Notes: generated from the sequence alone by a model not told the origin. Counted from the stretch's first letter, positions 10,796-25,633 are shown. The stretch is DNA of 64,000 bases from Cranoglanis bouderius (GCA_023630585.1 CM042544.1:12363756-12427755), one strand, 5' to 3'. Program-made: numbers and translations.

Positions 10796-12060
10796 CAAAA
10801 CATGTTACTATATTTAAGCAATATCGCATGAGCAAGGGATGTTGTTGATTACCTGCAGCTGAATCATAGCCGCGCTGATATTCAGTACAAGAGCACTCTT
10901 GCTTCTATAAATAAGAAGTTCATATCAAGTAACTGACATTTCAGACACACTATGGTCAAATATTTTGTTTATTTCTGGTCTGTAAATGAAAATAGTTCCT
11001 GAAGAAGTCACAGCATGTTGGTTTCGATGTATATTTGGGGTCATCTCACTAAAAAATCCATTTAGTCAACCAGATTTGGGGATAAAATATCCTGCTATTT
11101 AGACCCTGGACTTTTTTGCATATCTTGCATATTTTGCATATCTTAGCCAGAAGTAAAATTATAGCATTTTAACATCTGATTACCCTCAGAAGTAAAAAAG
11201 GAAAATTGCATTTAAAGATTTTATTCCATTTCCTCTGAAAGACAACAATGCACCTTGTCTAAAAGCAATCGTTTCGTTTGTATTTAATTTAATATGTAAT
11301 AAATAAAATATAAAGGCTAAATAATGAGTATGACAAAAAAAAGTGTAGCTTATCCACAGCCTACAGATTAATAGGCTCAGAAGTCTCGCCTTCATCTTAT
11401 TTTTTGTAAAAAATAAAAATAAATAAATAAATAAATAAACACAAATAACTTTCATAAATTAGTAAAATTCATTATATTTACATTTTATAATGACTATGGA
11501 GCCTTCAGTTACTCCTCAACTGTCATCTCCATGTTATCTCAGATAGAATTATCTTAACCTAATTTAATATTATCCTGAGATTTTAGTCTATAGAAACTGA
11601 ATGAATTTTTTTAATTATTTTTTTTTATAATATTTAAAAAAAATATTCAACTGCCGTTGCCACATTGCTTGGCTGTCAGTCAAGTTTCAATCATAATGAC
11701 ATTTCATAAAGCCACCAGTCTATCAAACACGTTTTCTGTATGCCATATTTAGATAGATGATAATGCTCCTGTCAGTGCTCAATAAGACATATAATTTGAA
11801 ACAAAGTACTGTGAGAAGTGATGTTTTTCACTCTGCTGCTATTTATAAAGGATGCAAGACAAATCAGTTGTTTTATCACAAAGCTTTTCTACAAAAAAAA
11901 AATGCCAGCAGGGGTTCCTCCATTCTTCTAAGAGAGTCAGACTAACAGGGAATTATTATGACTGTGAATGGAAAACATATCATTTGCATTGCAGTAGGCG
12001 TGAAAGATATGACGATTTTAGATCATGAATGATTAAAATGTCTCCACAATCTGTTTTAAC
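10796..12060. other. AT-rich intronic DNA, no gene seen
   Basis: About 1.26 kb with no recognised gene. It contains short A/T and ATAAATAA tracts (11420-11440) and no clear repeats. Confidence 0.5.
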
Positions 12061-12260
12061 ATCGAGGTCGCGTGTACCGTGATACTAAACACATTTTGTC
12101 TGTTGCGCTGAAAATGCTGAGACATGGCATCCCAAGTTGTTTTATGAACCAGACTTTATTTGCTAGCCTCCCTGACAGACACACGACTAAACCAATGCTA
12201 GCTAAGAGTAGGCAGCTCATCAGCTTACATTTCCACATTGTTTTGTCTGGCAACAAAGCA

Positions 12261-12565
12261 GCATGGCTGACAACACTGAGGGGTTGGTACCTCAAAAAAA
12301 TGTAACATCAGTAATGTGGAACTGCTGGATTTTACACAACAGACACAGCGCAGATAATGGTTGTTCACAAAATATGCAAAGGTAAAGCTCATCAAGGAAA
12401 CACAACAAATTTGTTTAACCACCAGGAAAGCCTAAAGGGTGTGCCGAAAGCCACACGTGGAAAGCACGAGTGTAACAGCACCGTGGCCAGAAACAGCGCT
12501 GGAGTAAGCAAATACCTTATGACACTACTTCTAAGTGCTGGAAATACTTCACTGATGTCATGACA
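12261..12565 (+). pseudogene. hAT transposase relic, BED zinc finger
   Basis: An ATG at 12261 opens a short frame reading MADNTEGLVPQKNVTSVMWN, which resembles the N-terminus of hAT/ZBED proteins. In the next frame 12357-12563 continues with HKICKGKAHQGNTTNLFNHQ, the classic core of a BED zinc finger. The frames are shifted relative to one another, the cysteine spacing is partly broken, and nothing of the catalytic domain follows. It is a dead fragment of a hAT element caught between two opposed Tc1 fragments. Confidence 0.65.
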
Positions 12566-12609
12566 GTTCACCTGTCAAAGGATATAATACCAATCAAAAT
12601 AGTCGAAAA

Positions 12610-13150
12610 TGAGGGTTTGGGAAAAAAAAATCACCTGGTCTTTTTCAACTATTCAATTATCCACTTGGGTTAGTCTGTGCCCATGATAGCCTCAGGTTCT
12701 TGTTCTTGGCTGACAGGACTGGAACTTTATGTGGCCTTCTGCCTTTGAAGCTCATCCATCTCAAGGTTTGATGTGTGTTCTGAGATGCTTTTCTGAGTTG
12801 GTTGTAAAGAGTGCTTATTTGAGTTACTATAGTCTTCCTGTCAGCTCAGACCAATCTGGTCATTCTCCTCTGATCTCTCTCATCAACAAGGTGTTTCAGC
12901 CTGCAGACCCTCTGCTCACAGGATGTTTTTTGCTTGTCGCACCATTCTGTGTAAACTCTAGAGACTGTTGTGTGTGAAAATCCCAGGAGATCAGCAGTTT
13001 CTGAAATACTAATACCAGCCCATCTGGCACCAACAACTATGTCAGGGGTAAAGTCACAGAGATCACACATTTTCCCCATTCTGATGCTTGATGTATCAAT
13101 CAAAATTTCAAATATTTTTCTGACCGCCATTCCTCAGTGGTACACAGAAT
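12610..13150 (-). mobile_element. Tc1-like fragment, N-terminal half, opposite strand (family G)
   Basis: The minus strand carries the N-terminal part of a Tc1 transposase. The frame at 12846-13130 reads through GISISETADLLGFSHTTVSR, a helix-turn-helix segment. It stops matching near 12650, where the same short sequence AAATCACCTGGTC flanked by A and T runs occurs as at 10760-10785. The outer end near 13150 is diverged. No catalytic domain is present. Confidence 0.75.
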
Positions 13151-13689
13151 ACTGAGAGAAAACAGAATGCAGAGAAAAGCGCAGTACAAATGTTTGTCAT
13201 TATTTTCAATGAAACATGTTTTAAATGCTGCATAAAAATGGAAACCAACTCAGCTGATGTATACAGCATTTACACACACCAAACATACTAATATTAAACA
13301 CCCTATCAAACACAATATTAAACATCTTTCCACTTACTGCACTTTTAAATACTGAAGACTAGATTAGATTAGTAGAGGTGATGTACTTTTTATTTTACAT
13401 ACATGCTTGATTACTTTTTTAAATCTTTGAAATTCATTTGAAAAGGTACCTTGGCCTAAGTGGTGACTGTTATTCTTTTTCTTTGAGGAAATGTTTCCTT
13501 GTAGAGCTATATTTCCATCAGTAGGGAAATTAGTTTGGTTGCTCTGTTCAGTAACTTTAAAACTTAAAACCCAACATGAAAAATATGTGTAATAAGATCG
13601 TGGATCATGATCCAGCCTGAAAATATTGTGATATATTTTTGCCAGATCGTCCATCCGATCTGTACATAGCACAGTAAAGTCTCACACCT
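13151..13689. other. Intronic DNA, no gene seen
   Basis: No recognised feature. Confidence 0.5.
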
Positions 13690-13765
13690 AGTGTTCCCGG
13701 GATACGTTCTGGATCCACCGTGACCCTGAGAAGGATAAAGTAATTACTGAAAATGCGTGAGAGAG
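13690..13765 (+). repeat. SINE tail fragment
   Basis: The sequence resembling GATACGTTCTGGATCCACCG and then GACCCTGAGAAGGATAAAG is the 3' part of a widespread fish SINE-type repeat. A better copy lies at 48180-48315. Confidence 0.55.
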
Positions 13766-13879
13766 TGTATTAAAATATTCAGTGCAAGCCAGTTTAGGTC
13801 ATTCTTTCAGATGTTGGATTTATTGGATGGAAAAAACCCAAATCATTTAAAAATGATGACATACATGCACAATGAACAG

Positions 13880-14350
13880 AAAAGTTAATATATTTCAAAT
13901 GAATTAAAATATTATTTTTGGAGACCCAGCAGAGACAGACTGCCCTGTGCACAGCATGTGGTCTTCATAGGATAAAATCATTTTATCCTTTGTACAGAAA
14001 TATGGTAGATTTCAGAACTCAGTAAGATAGTGTTTAGATTGGACTATTGGAGCAAACTACTAGTGAAAAAACAAATAGCGCTGTTTTGTTTAATGATATT
14101 TATTCCATTAACAGGGTTGCCAGGGTCTGCATATGTCTGCCTGCAAATCAGTAATATGCACCACTGTTAACTGGTTTCCCATGCTGAGATAAAGAAAAAA
14201 CGTCTATCTACCTTTTCCAGACATTTGTGGTTAGTTTTTTTTTTATTAGTATTTTGCAGAAACCTGGCAACTCTTCCTAATAGCTTCTGCAGGAGACTTT
14301 CTTTAAAACTGCACATTTAAGTAAAAACCTTGTGCTTGCTTGCCTTTTCT
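13880..14350 (+). repeat. Dispersed repeat family R1, copy 2 (first part)
   Basis: Matches the 5260-5700 repeat in order. The match breaks at about 14350 after AAGTAAAAACCTTGTGCTTGC and resumes at about 14825, so something was inserted between. Confidence 0.65.
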
Positions 14351-14354
14351 TGTT

Positions 14355-14780
14355 TTGTCCTGCTGGATTCTGATACACATACCTAGTCTGTGTCATGTCA
14401 GTGCCGCATTTGGTGCCGAACTCCAATTCCCAGAATGCACTGGGACCTACAAACTGATTCCCATCACTCACACCCTATTATATACATACCCTATTACATA
14501 CACACCTATATACACCTATACACACCTATATAAACACACTATGAATATTCAGCCAGTTGTGGAATAACACTCAGTGTATTCTTGCCTTTGTTGTTTATCT
14601 TGCTATTCTGGTTTTGACTCTGTTTTGTTACCTTGTTTCATGATTTCTGGATTTTGCCTATTCTATGTGGTTTTCTGATCGCCTGAATCTGTTTCTGACA
14701 TTGACTTTGCATTGACTTTGCTTCATGTTTTTGATTGTTGGCCTCATTTAAATAAATGTCATCTGCAACGGCAACCATCT
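14355..14780 (+). mobile_element. Probable solo LTR inserted in repeat R1
   Basis: The block interrupts repeat R1. It has the composition of a fish gypsy LTR: a T-rich central part with TTCATGATTTCTGGATTTTG near 14636, a polyadenylation signal AATAAA at about 14750, and an end near CATCTGCAACGGCAACC. I could not fix exact TG...CA ends or target duplications, so the class is inferred. Confidence 0.45.
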
Positions 14781-14824
14781 CTGCCACCTGATAGTCTGAA
14801 GCTCAAAACAAAAAAAAAAGAACA

Positions 14825-14905
14825 CTTCAATTACACTTCAGTTCTGTATTCATATTTGTTTTAGACACATTATCTGTTCAACCCAAATAATGACAGGCTA
14901 GCTTT
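14825..14905 (+). repeat. Dispersed repeat family R1, copy 2 (second part)
   Basis: The continuation of R1 after the insertion: GTATTCATATTTGTTTTAGA then ACACATTATCTGTTCAAC, matching about 5768-5805. Confidence 0.6.
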
Positions 14906-16369
14906 CGCTCCCCATACCTATGACCCCATGCGCATCAATGATCCTTGGGCGCCCATGACCCTGTCACAGACTGAATATAGTAATTGAAGTTTAGAATGCC
15001 ATATAAACATGAAAAAAAGCCATTCCTTAATTGGATTCCCCGATTCATCTAATCATTTTCATTGAATCAAAATTCAAAATGTAAAATGAAATGCATACAT
15101 AAGCATTTTCATCAGTGCTTTTTTTGTTCAGGAGTGCATGTGTGTTGCTAACAGAAGCGAGCCATCTTTGCTTTGATTCTAAATGTACAGTATGTTAATC
15201 ACAGAGAGATGAGTGGAAGGAAACACCCACCCATTTTTCTTTTTCTCTCCAGTTCAAGGTAAACACCGTCTCCAGGGCAACTGTGCTATGATGTAATCAT
15301 TCCATTTATTCAAAGTTCTGGTCATGTTTCTGACAGTAACCGCGTTCGTAACCATAGTAGCGGCCGACTCGATGTATTAATCCACAGAATTGTATGGCAG
15401 AGGCAGCTATGTGTGAAATAATAATACTAAAAACATGGATTCCTTTGGACATGCTCCCTCCCTGTCTCACTCTATCTTTCTCTGAAGGCATTTAAGGCAT
15501 TTAGCTTTCCCAATTCACAGCTGACACGCTTCCAATTTTTTTTTTTTTTTTTTTTTAAATATTGTTATCTTTATATGATCTTTATCTTTATGTATCAATT
15601 ATTGATTGCTGGATATCCTCTCTAGCTACTGTGCAGGCAATGATAGAACCTACATATTTGATAGTGGGAGCTATTTTTGAAGCGTGGGACTTTCAACTAC
15701 ATGAAAAATTAAAACAGACCTGAAAGGAGGAAGGGAGGAAAGGAGGGTGAGGGAAGAGAGTGAGAGAGAGATAGAGAGAGATGGAGGGGTGTGTAGAGAG
15801 AGAAGAAGAGAGAGGGCTGTTATGCTAGTGGCTCTTATGCAATTCTGTGATCTAACTGAAACATTGGTTTGGGTTGTTGTCTGCATAACACATTGCTTTT
15901 AGAAATCTCAATATAGTGTACATATTGCTATTGTACATAGTGTACACACTGTTGTTCTTGCTATATCTGAACATATTGTATGTATGATACAGATGCAGAA
16001 TAGAACGGAAATGTTATGGTATATTTTTTTATCCTGTAACCTAGGGCTCTTTCAAAACGTTAACCACTGATGTTACAGCTTGTTGCAGCCAATCACATGG
16101 ATTTATGTAAGTTATTTAGCTGAAGGCAGCTCATCAGACCAGAGACTAGTCACAGGGTTAGAAACATTACATCAGATAGCTGACAATTTCACTGACTTTT
16201 AACCCAATATCACAGTGGTGTCTGCTTGTGCCCCAGTAAAATTTTCCTGATAAATCATTGTCTGATGAGGTAGATCACAGTAGATACATCTGAAAATAGG
16301 CTTTCCTATTCATTGAACGTTATCATTTAAAACATGAAGGCTGATTGTAACGCCAGTTGAAGCGAAAAT
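14906..16369. other. Intronic DNA with T-tract, no gene seen
   Basis: About 1.4 kb without recognised genes. It includes a run of T at 15537-15556 and a GA-rich patch at 15722-15812. Confidence 0.5.
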
Positions 16370-16510
16370 ATCCTGCGCATCCTCTTCAGCCATAAGCCCC
16401 GCCCCCTCGCTGTGCTCCTCCTCCCTTCTCTTTTCCCCGTGGAAACCTCGACTTGCAGTCATTCATAATATGACGTTGTAGCTGAGGAGAGGTAACTACC
16501 AGGTTAACGC
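16370..16510 (+). promoter_or_regulatory. GC-box-rich patch with a donor-like site
   Basis: This patch stands out from the AT-rich surroundings. It contains CCCCGCCCCC (a Sp1-type GC box) near 16398 and pyrimidine-rich CTCCTCCTCCC. A consensus splice-donor-like sequence GAGAG then GTAACT lies at about 16489. It could be a promoter with a short first exon of an unseen transcript, but nothing downstream confirms this. Confidence 0.25.
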
Positions 16511-19084
<2,574 letters not shown>

Positions 19085-19300
19085 TTGGTCAACTTCAGTT
19101 GTTTATTAATGTGCTTTATACCACAGGGCTTTTGAATTCTCAAATGGTCAGTTGATTCATTTTCTATAACAGCAGCATTACCGTGCTTGTTCTGATACAT
19201 CGTTTTTAGAGCAATATCTAATTCACAGCAACCTGAATGATGGACACTCCACACAATCTAAGCCTAATAATAAATAGATTTTTAAAAAATGTTGTTATTT
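19085..19300 (+). repeat. Dispersed repeat family R2, copy 2
   Basis: Contains GTCAGTTGATTCATTTTCTA, TAACAGCAGCATTACCG and CTCCACACAATCTAAGCC, matching the copy at 9760-10030 with clear divergence. Confidence 0.55.
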
Positions 19301-19705
19301 AACAAAGAAAAAATAAATAAATAAAAAAATAAGAATAATAATAAGAATCTTATTTCATTTTTCTTACTATTAGATATACTCTGGAAAATCAACCACTTCT
19401 GGGACAAAATTTTATATTACTGTAGATTTTTCCATTCAGACAATAAAGCTCTGCCTGTTCCAGCTGCTCAAGTGGTAATAATGTGGTCCTATCAATAGTC
19501 ACTCACATCATACTCTCATATGAACTGTGTAGGAATTACAGTACTTATTCATGAATACCTATCAGTCTATTTTAGAGGACTAAGAAATGAACACGACAGT
19601 TCTTCTGCTCGGGTATAAGAACTGAACAAAATGCCAAAGAAAATACAACCTAACTAGAGCTAACAGGCTATTTAGCTCTGCCTTATGTGGTTTTGGGATG
19701 AAGGG

Positions 19706-19708
<3 letters not shown>
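19301..19708. other. Intronic DNA, no gene seen
   Basis: AT-rich, with AATAA-type simple tracts near 19310-19345. Confidence 0.5.

Positions 19709-19760
<52 letters not shown>
19709..19760. repeat. (GA)n microsatellite
   Basis: A perfect GA run. A C-rich stretch follows at 19841-19875. Confidence 0.95.
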
Positions 19761-19763
<3 letters not shown>

Positions 19764-20660
19764 ACATACAGAGAGACTGCTGGCTCCCAATAAGCAAACA
19801 ACAGATCACCCTGGCATCCAAACCCATGTACCAGTCTATCACCCCCCCCCCCCTCCCCCAACCCCCCACCCCTTTGGGGCAGTGGTATATTCCAACCCAG
19901 TTGGCCTTCAGTGTTGTCATAGCAACAAGTCCCATAATTCCACCTATAGAAAGTCATTACAATCACTCACGACAAGAAAAGAAATCACATTCTGTCGTCT
20001 TTCTCACTCTCAGTTTCTTTCATTCTTGCGAGATGTTTCTTACCCTGTAGCCACAGTACCCTACACCTTTCCGAAACACAAAATGGATGGCACGCAACCG
20101 TCCTGAAAAATGATTTGAAAACCCTAGCAATAGTTTCTCTATGATCTATGTTGGTCTATGATGTGTGGGTGTAAGGCAGAATTAAACAGAGGCTATATTA
20201 GGTTTGGGTTTTGTGTGTGCCTGTGTGTTTGTGCACATATGTCTGTGTGTGTGTGCATGTAGACAGGGAGATGTGTGTGTGGAAGTATATGTGTACATAT
20301 ACAGTACAACAGGAGTGGGAAGGAGGACGAGAAAGAGAGCGAGTGAGAGATAAAGAGAAGGACTGGAATGTAAGCAAACTATCTGCATGGAGTGACTAAG
20401 TGCATGTTTGTGCATATGTTTTTAACAGTGTGTGCGAGAGAGAAACAGAGAGCGAGGCCGACAGACAGACAGGAGTAGGGGACATATTCTCACAACACCA
20501 TGAAGCATCCACAGAGCAAATGTAACCACAAACACACTAATTCATGAAACACACACATATACATGCAATATGAAGAAAGACAACCAGGCTCCTCTTCACA
20601 GTACTCCTCTGACAGAGAACTCCCCGTAGGCAGATGGGGAAAATGCAGAGGCACAGACAG

Positions 20661-20664
<4 letters not shown>
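19761..20664. other. Intronic DNA, no gene seen
   Basis: Holds a C-rich tract (19841-19875) and diffuse GT/GA-rich patches at 20200-20470. No genes seen. Confidence 0.5.

Positions 20665-20724
<60 letters not shown>
20665..20724. repeat. (GA)n microsatellite
   Basis: A perfect GA run. Confidence 0.95.
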
Positions 20725-20726
<2 letters not shown>

Positions 20727-21082
20727 AGACAGAAAGAACCAAGGACCACAAATTAGCAAATCTATTCTAGCTAGAACACATTAACAGATCCATTCAAGCT
20801 ACCGCAATATGATATAGTAAATGGTTATATATTCCAGCTGCCTCTTACATTAGAAACTTCCACTGTGCATCATCTCAGTGCTAGCGAAACCGTGTCACAT
20901 AGAAATACAGCATTTACTGATTCTGCCATATTCTTCATTACATGTTCTGCCAGACCACATGCCACATAACAATATGTATCCATGTTAATGCAGTGCGATA
21001 TCTGAGCAATATTTACAGACCTAGTGCAAAATTGGTGTGTGTGCTTGAGTGTGTGTGTATGTCCACTTGTACGTGTGTGTAC

Positions 21083-21224
21083 CATAATGCCAGTCAGAAG
21101 ACACACTCCCTTGCCACAGTAGGTATGAGGCACCATGTCTCCATAGCCAATGGAGAGGAAGGTGATGGAGATGAGCCACATGGCTCCCAGGAAATTGCTG
21201 GTCACGTCCTGAGCATCATGATAC
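21083..21224 (-). CDS. kcnn3: kcnn3 exon: pore loop and selectivity filter
   Basis: A 142-bp exon. One base completes the Arg codon from the 25634-25755 exon, then 47 codons run from YHDAQDVTSNFLGAMWLISI to GKGVCLLTGIM. It holds the pore helix and the potassium selectivity filter SIGYGDMVPH, then the start of S6. VPHTYCGKG is the SK1/SK3 form, while SK2 has Asn at the His position as I recall. The acceptor is CTCCCTCAG, directly preceded by a CT microsatellite of more than 110 bp on the coding strand. The donor is ATG then GTACAC. Nothing interrupts the frame. Confidence 0.97.
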
Positions 21225-21228
21225 CTGA

Positions 21229-21250
21229 GGGAGAGGGAGAGGGAGAGGGA

Positions 21251-21341
<91 letters not shown>
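21229..21341. repeat. (GAGGGA)n(GA)n microsatellite at a kcnn3 acceptor
   Basis: Four or so GAGGGA units grade into about 45 GA units. On the kcnn3 strand this is a continuous pyrimidine tract ending about 4 nt from the acceptor AG at 21225-21226, so the microsatellite itself serves as the polypyrimidine tract. Confidence 0.95.
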
Positions 21342-21342
<1 letters not shown>

Positions 21343-22299
21343 ATTTTACAGTGCCGTAGGCTTTTGATGGGTAGCCTTTATCTGTAAACACTTCTTACTA
21401 AGCGTCTAGCATACAAAGACATGGGAAGTAAGGGTGCTGAGGGGGCCCCCGACTTTCTAGATTCTGCAGCTGCAACTGCTACCATAATAATTATACATAG
21501 ATAAACAATTTAAGAAATAAACAAACCTTAAAATGGAGTATTTTGAGTAGTTTTTGAGTCGGACATAGTGTTCCTTTTATGCCACAGCGATCTATCAAAT
21601 TATTACAATTTTTAATCTATTAATGATTGACACATCGTGCTTTTTTCCCATTCACCAGTCAGGTCTCCCCTATCAAATGACAGCTACCAAACAGGTAGGT
21701 TAAAGGCTAACACGTGCTTCATCTGAGACACGTGAAGCTAACTAGCTGCATCTTTTCAAACTGCTGCTCATGCTGTGTCACAAGGCAGTGTAACACACTT
21801 GGAGGAAAGTGCTATCGGCCCTCTTCCACATGCATGAGCTCACAGACGCCCATGATTGGCTAGTGTCGCTGTGATTGATAGGGGAGAGAGAGTATGCCAC
21901 CCCTAGCACTCGAGAGCACAAGCAATTTTGGATGGCTGTGGCTCCAGAGGATAGGGAGAACATTTTTCTGTTGCACTAGTTGGGAGCTTCATCACACTTT
22001 TTGTCTCTGAGACTCGAGTCTTGCAAAAGCAGTTTACACTTTCGAGTTTACACTTTCCGGTTTCTCTGTAACATGACAAGATGCCATTTTTTGCTCATTA
22101 ACTTCAAGAGAGAGAAAAAAGGAAGGCTTGTAAGGGAATGACTGTATATAACTACTATAATGTTATCGATAGCAGGAATTAAGTTCTGTGTCGGAAAACC
22201 TACTGACCATTACAAAGCACCGACACTCGAGACGCCTTCCATAAATAACAAATAAATTTCTCCTAACAAAAAAACGTCACCATATCAATGATTATACGC
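21342..22299. other. Intronic DNA, probable old repeat
   Basis: The stretch 21780-21960 (CCCATGATTGGCTAGTGTCG area) has the look of a common fish interspersed repeat, but I cannot name it. No coding region seen. Confidence 0.4.
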
Positions 22300-22420
22300 T
22301 TTTCTTTGTTAAGCAACACATTTTTAATTTGTTTATTATTAAGCATAAGTTATGTAGAGCATCTGCCATAACTAACCCTTATGAATGTGCTGTTGCTATA
22401 GAAACAATAACATACTAAAA
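22300..22420 (-). repeat. Dispersed repeat family R2, copy 3 (inverted)
   Basis: The reverse strand reads TTATTGTTTCTATAGCAACA then GCACATTCAT, matching 9915-9950. Confidence 0.5.
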
Positions 22421-22426
22421 TGAGTA

Positions 22427-22870
22427 CAGTCAAGTGAAAAAGAAAGTACACCCTCGTTCAGTTCTAGATTTTTATTTATCCAGAGACTAAATAACAATTT
22501 TTTGGTCCTCACTAATAAATAGCAACAACAATAACAACAACAACAAAAACCCCCCAGCAGATTTTAATATGTAGTAATTTTTCCCAAAAAGTAAAACAAC
22601 ATTCAGAAACCAGGTGTGAAAAAATAAGTACACTTTATAATTCAGTGACATGTAGAACCACCTTTAGCAACAATAACTTGAAGTAAACTTCTTCTGTAGG
22701 AGTTTATCAGTCTCTCACATCATTTTAGAGAAATGTTGGCCCACATTTCTTTACAACATTGCTTCAGTTCATTGGTGTGAGGGCATTTGTTTATGCACAG
22801 CTCTCGTACTGTACTTTCTTTTTTCCCATGACTGAACATTAATATAAATCTATCATTGTAATCAACACAC
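22427..22870 (-). mobile_element. Tc1-like element, transposase 3' end only (family H)
   Basis: The terminal tip CAGTCAAGTGAAAAAGAAAG follows a TA at 22425-22426. Reading the minus strand, 22662-22786 encodes the C-terminal end of a transposase (ELKQCCKEMWANIS, then RRSLLQVIVAKGGSTCH and a stop). The rest of the element is missing beyond about 22870, so only one end survives. Confidence 0.75.
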
Positions 22871-23666
22871 ATTCTCTGTTAAAAAAAATGACCATTCGGG
22901 TGTGACATCTTAGCACATGCCACATGTATGCAGCTTAAAATTCCAGCACCTTCAATGTAAAACATCTTCCAGAATCCCTGTGAGAATAAGTAATTACTAA
23001 AACTGATTTTCAATGGGAGCACTCATGAGTGTCACACAGGGCCAAAACACTGCAGACACAGTAGGCCCCAAAAGTCTGAGTCCTTATTATAGTATATCAT
23101 TTGACTGCAGAATATTCCTAACACAAACATAATTGTTCCTGTAATAACTAACCCCTGAGATAAATCTTATTATTATCTGATTTGTTCTTTTGCTGTTTGC
23201 CTTATTATTTTTTCTTATATTAGTGAAGCATTACATAATCTTGGTTGAGGATATCATTTTTCCCCAATTAAATTTAATTACTAATCAAATATAAAGTGGC
23301 ACTGGTCTTGGAGCCACAGGTGGATCCCATAAGGAACAAAAAAACAAAAATCCAACAGGAAAAAAGAGTCCCTTTCACTTCATCTCTCCTCATCTCTAAA
23401 CAGGGTCATGTTTAGTCAGATTGATGTTGTCAGTAAGATGAATGATTATTGTTCTCCTCTGAGCAGTTTAATTTTATTTGAATGTAAGGTGTCTAATACT
23501 TGTTACTCATTAAAAGTCCAAATAGACAAAAGTTACAATTCTTAAACTCTCATTTGCTGTGAGTCAAGACATGAAACAGAAAATATCGACTCACAGAGCA
23601 GGAAGAAGGTATAGAACCCCCCCGATCCCGCCCCCCCCCCCAAAAAAAAAAAAAAAAAAAAAAAAA
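22871..23666. other. Intronic DNA with C- and A-tracts, no gene seen
   Basis: No gene seen. A C-rich run followed by about 26 A at 23618-23666 abuts the next Tc1 copy and has replaced its left end. Confidence 0.55.
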
Positions 23667-24975
23667 GGAACCAAAAGTAATTGAATATTTGGCTGCTCAG
23701 CTGTCTCATAGTCAGGTATGTGTTATTCCCTCATTAAGCAGATAAAAGGTTTAGAGTTGATTTCAAGTATGGCCTTTTGCATTTGGAATCTGTTGCTGTT
23801 AACTCTCAATATAAAGTCCAAAAAGCTGTCACTGCCAGTGATGCAAGCCATCATTAGGCTGAAAAATCTAAATAAACCTATCAGAGAGATAGCAAAAACA
23901 TTAGCTGTGATTAATTTGGTACATTCTTAAAAAGTAAGAACACACTGGTGAGCTCAAGAACACCAAAAGGCCTGGAAGACCAAAGAAAGCAACTGTGGTG
24001 GATGACAGAAGTATTCTTTCTCTGGTGAAGAAACCCACAACAGTTGGTCAGATCAAGAACACCCCCCAGAAGGTAGGAGTATCTGTATCAAAGTCAACAA
24101 TTCAGAGAAGCCTTCACCAGAGTAAATACAGAGGGTTTCCACAAGATGCAAACCATTTGTAAGCCTCAAAAACAGACAGACCAGATTAGACCAGAGTTTG
24201 CAAAAAACATCTTTTTAAAAAAAGAAAAAGCCTGTACAGTTCTAGAACAACATCCTATGGACAGATGAGACAAAGATCAACTTGTACCAGAATGATGGGA
24301 AGAGAAGAGTATGGAGAAAGGAAGGAACTGATCATGATCCGAAGCATTCCACTTCATCTTATGGCATGGACATGTATGGCTGCCAATGGAACTGATTCCC
24401 TTGTATTTATTGATGATGTGACTAACAAGAAAAGCAGCTGGATGAATTCTGAAGTGGTTAGGGATATAGAATCTGCTGAGATTCAGCCAAATTCTTCATA
24501 TCTCATTGGACATCACTTCATTTTTAAGTCAAAGAAGTGCAGAGTTCTACAATGACCAAGTCAATCACCCGACCTGAATCCATTCAAGCACGCATTTCAC
24601 TTGCTGAAGGCAAAACACCCCAAGAACAAGTAGAAAGTGAAGACAGTTGCAGTTAAGGCCTGGTTGAGCATCACCAGGGAAACCCAATGTCTGGTAATGT
24701 CAATGGATCCAGACTTCCGGCAGTCATTGACTGCAAAGGATTTGTAGCCAAGTATTAAAAATGACAATTTATGATTATGTTAGTTTGTTGAAAATAGTTG
24801 TAATTCCTACACTGTTCATCCAATTTGGGTGTACATACTCTCACATTTAAGCTGAAAGTCTGCACTTTGAGCACTTTGAGATATTCATTACTTAATTTCA
24901 ACTCCAATATATTGTGGTAGACAGCTAAAATTACAATAAATTTGTCAATGTACAAATATTCATGGACCTGACTGT
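23667..24975 (+). mobile_element. Tc1-like transposon, decayed (family C)
   Basis: The right end reads GGACCTGACTGTATA, a well-known Tc1-type terminus. The left end is truncated by the C/A tract. The plus strand encodes a transposase relic: HTH part at 23820-23900 (SLPVMQAIIRLKNLNKPIRE), first catalytic motif WTDETKINLYQNDGKRRVWR near 24257-24310, and MDPDFRQSLTAKDL-like end near 24705-24745. There are frameshifts and stops throughout. The second catalytic Asp block is not recognisable, and the SPDLNPxxHAFHLLK block near 24570-24605 is degraded. Confidence 0.85.
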
Positions 24976-25633
24976 ATATAGCAAAGGCACAGAAACCATT
25001 ATTTCTAGGTGCAGAGCAGAGCTTGAAATGTGCGACAGTATTTAAAAAAAAAAAAAAAAAAAAGATATATTTCAAATAATTCACAAATAGAGACAAATAT
25101 TTCTACTCATAGAACTTCTTTACATGTAATTTAAAACAATATCTTATGATTTCCCTGGCCAAATAATATTGGGTTAGAAGTGTATCATACTGTGAATTTT
25201 CCCATAATGTTCCACTCCTACTTCACTGACACTCTTTTCCTGTGTCTCAACCTAAATTTGAGCAGCACAATGCAAGCCCTTGGGCATCTCCATACAAATC
25301 TGACCTGCTGAGTTGTCTCTCAAAGTGGAAGTGAATGAATATCAACCATCTTTCCATGCATGGAAACACATTGCAAACCATTGCTTCAAACTGGGGAATC
25401 CTCCAGCATCTAATAAATGCATAAATGCATCCAGAGTGTATCACATGCTTGGTTACCATGGCAACAGCCTTGTCAGAAGCAGGGATGCCCACACTGTGGC
25501 TGCGGGGCTTGGCACAGTCTGCGACCTTTTGAACCGCTAACATGGGAAATATGAAAAAACGGTGGGACACGATCAACCTGGATTGCATATGTAGCTGCCA
25601 TGGGAGGTAATGTCAAAGAGCATTATCGCTCAC
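24976..25633. other. Intronic DNA, no gene seen
   Basis: Holds an A-tract at 25045-25063 and no recognised features. Confidence 0.5.
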
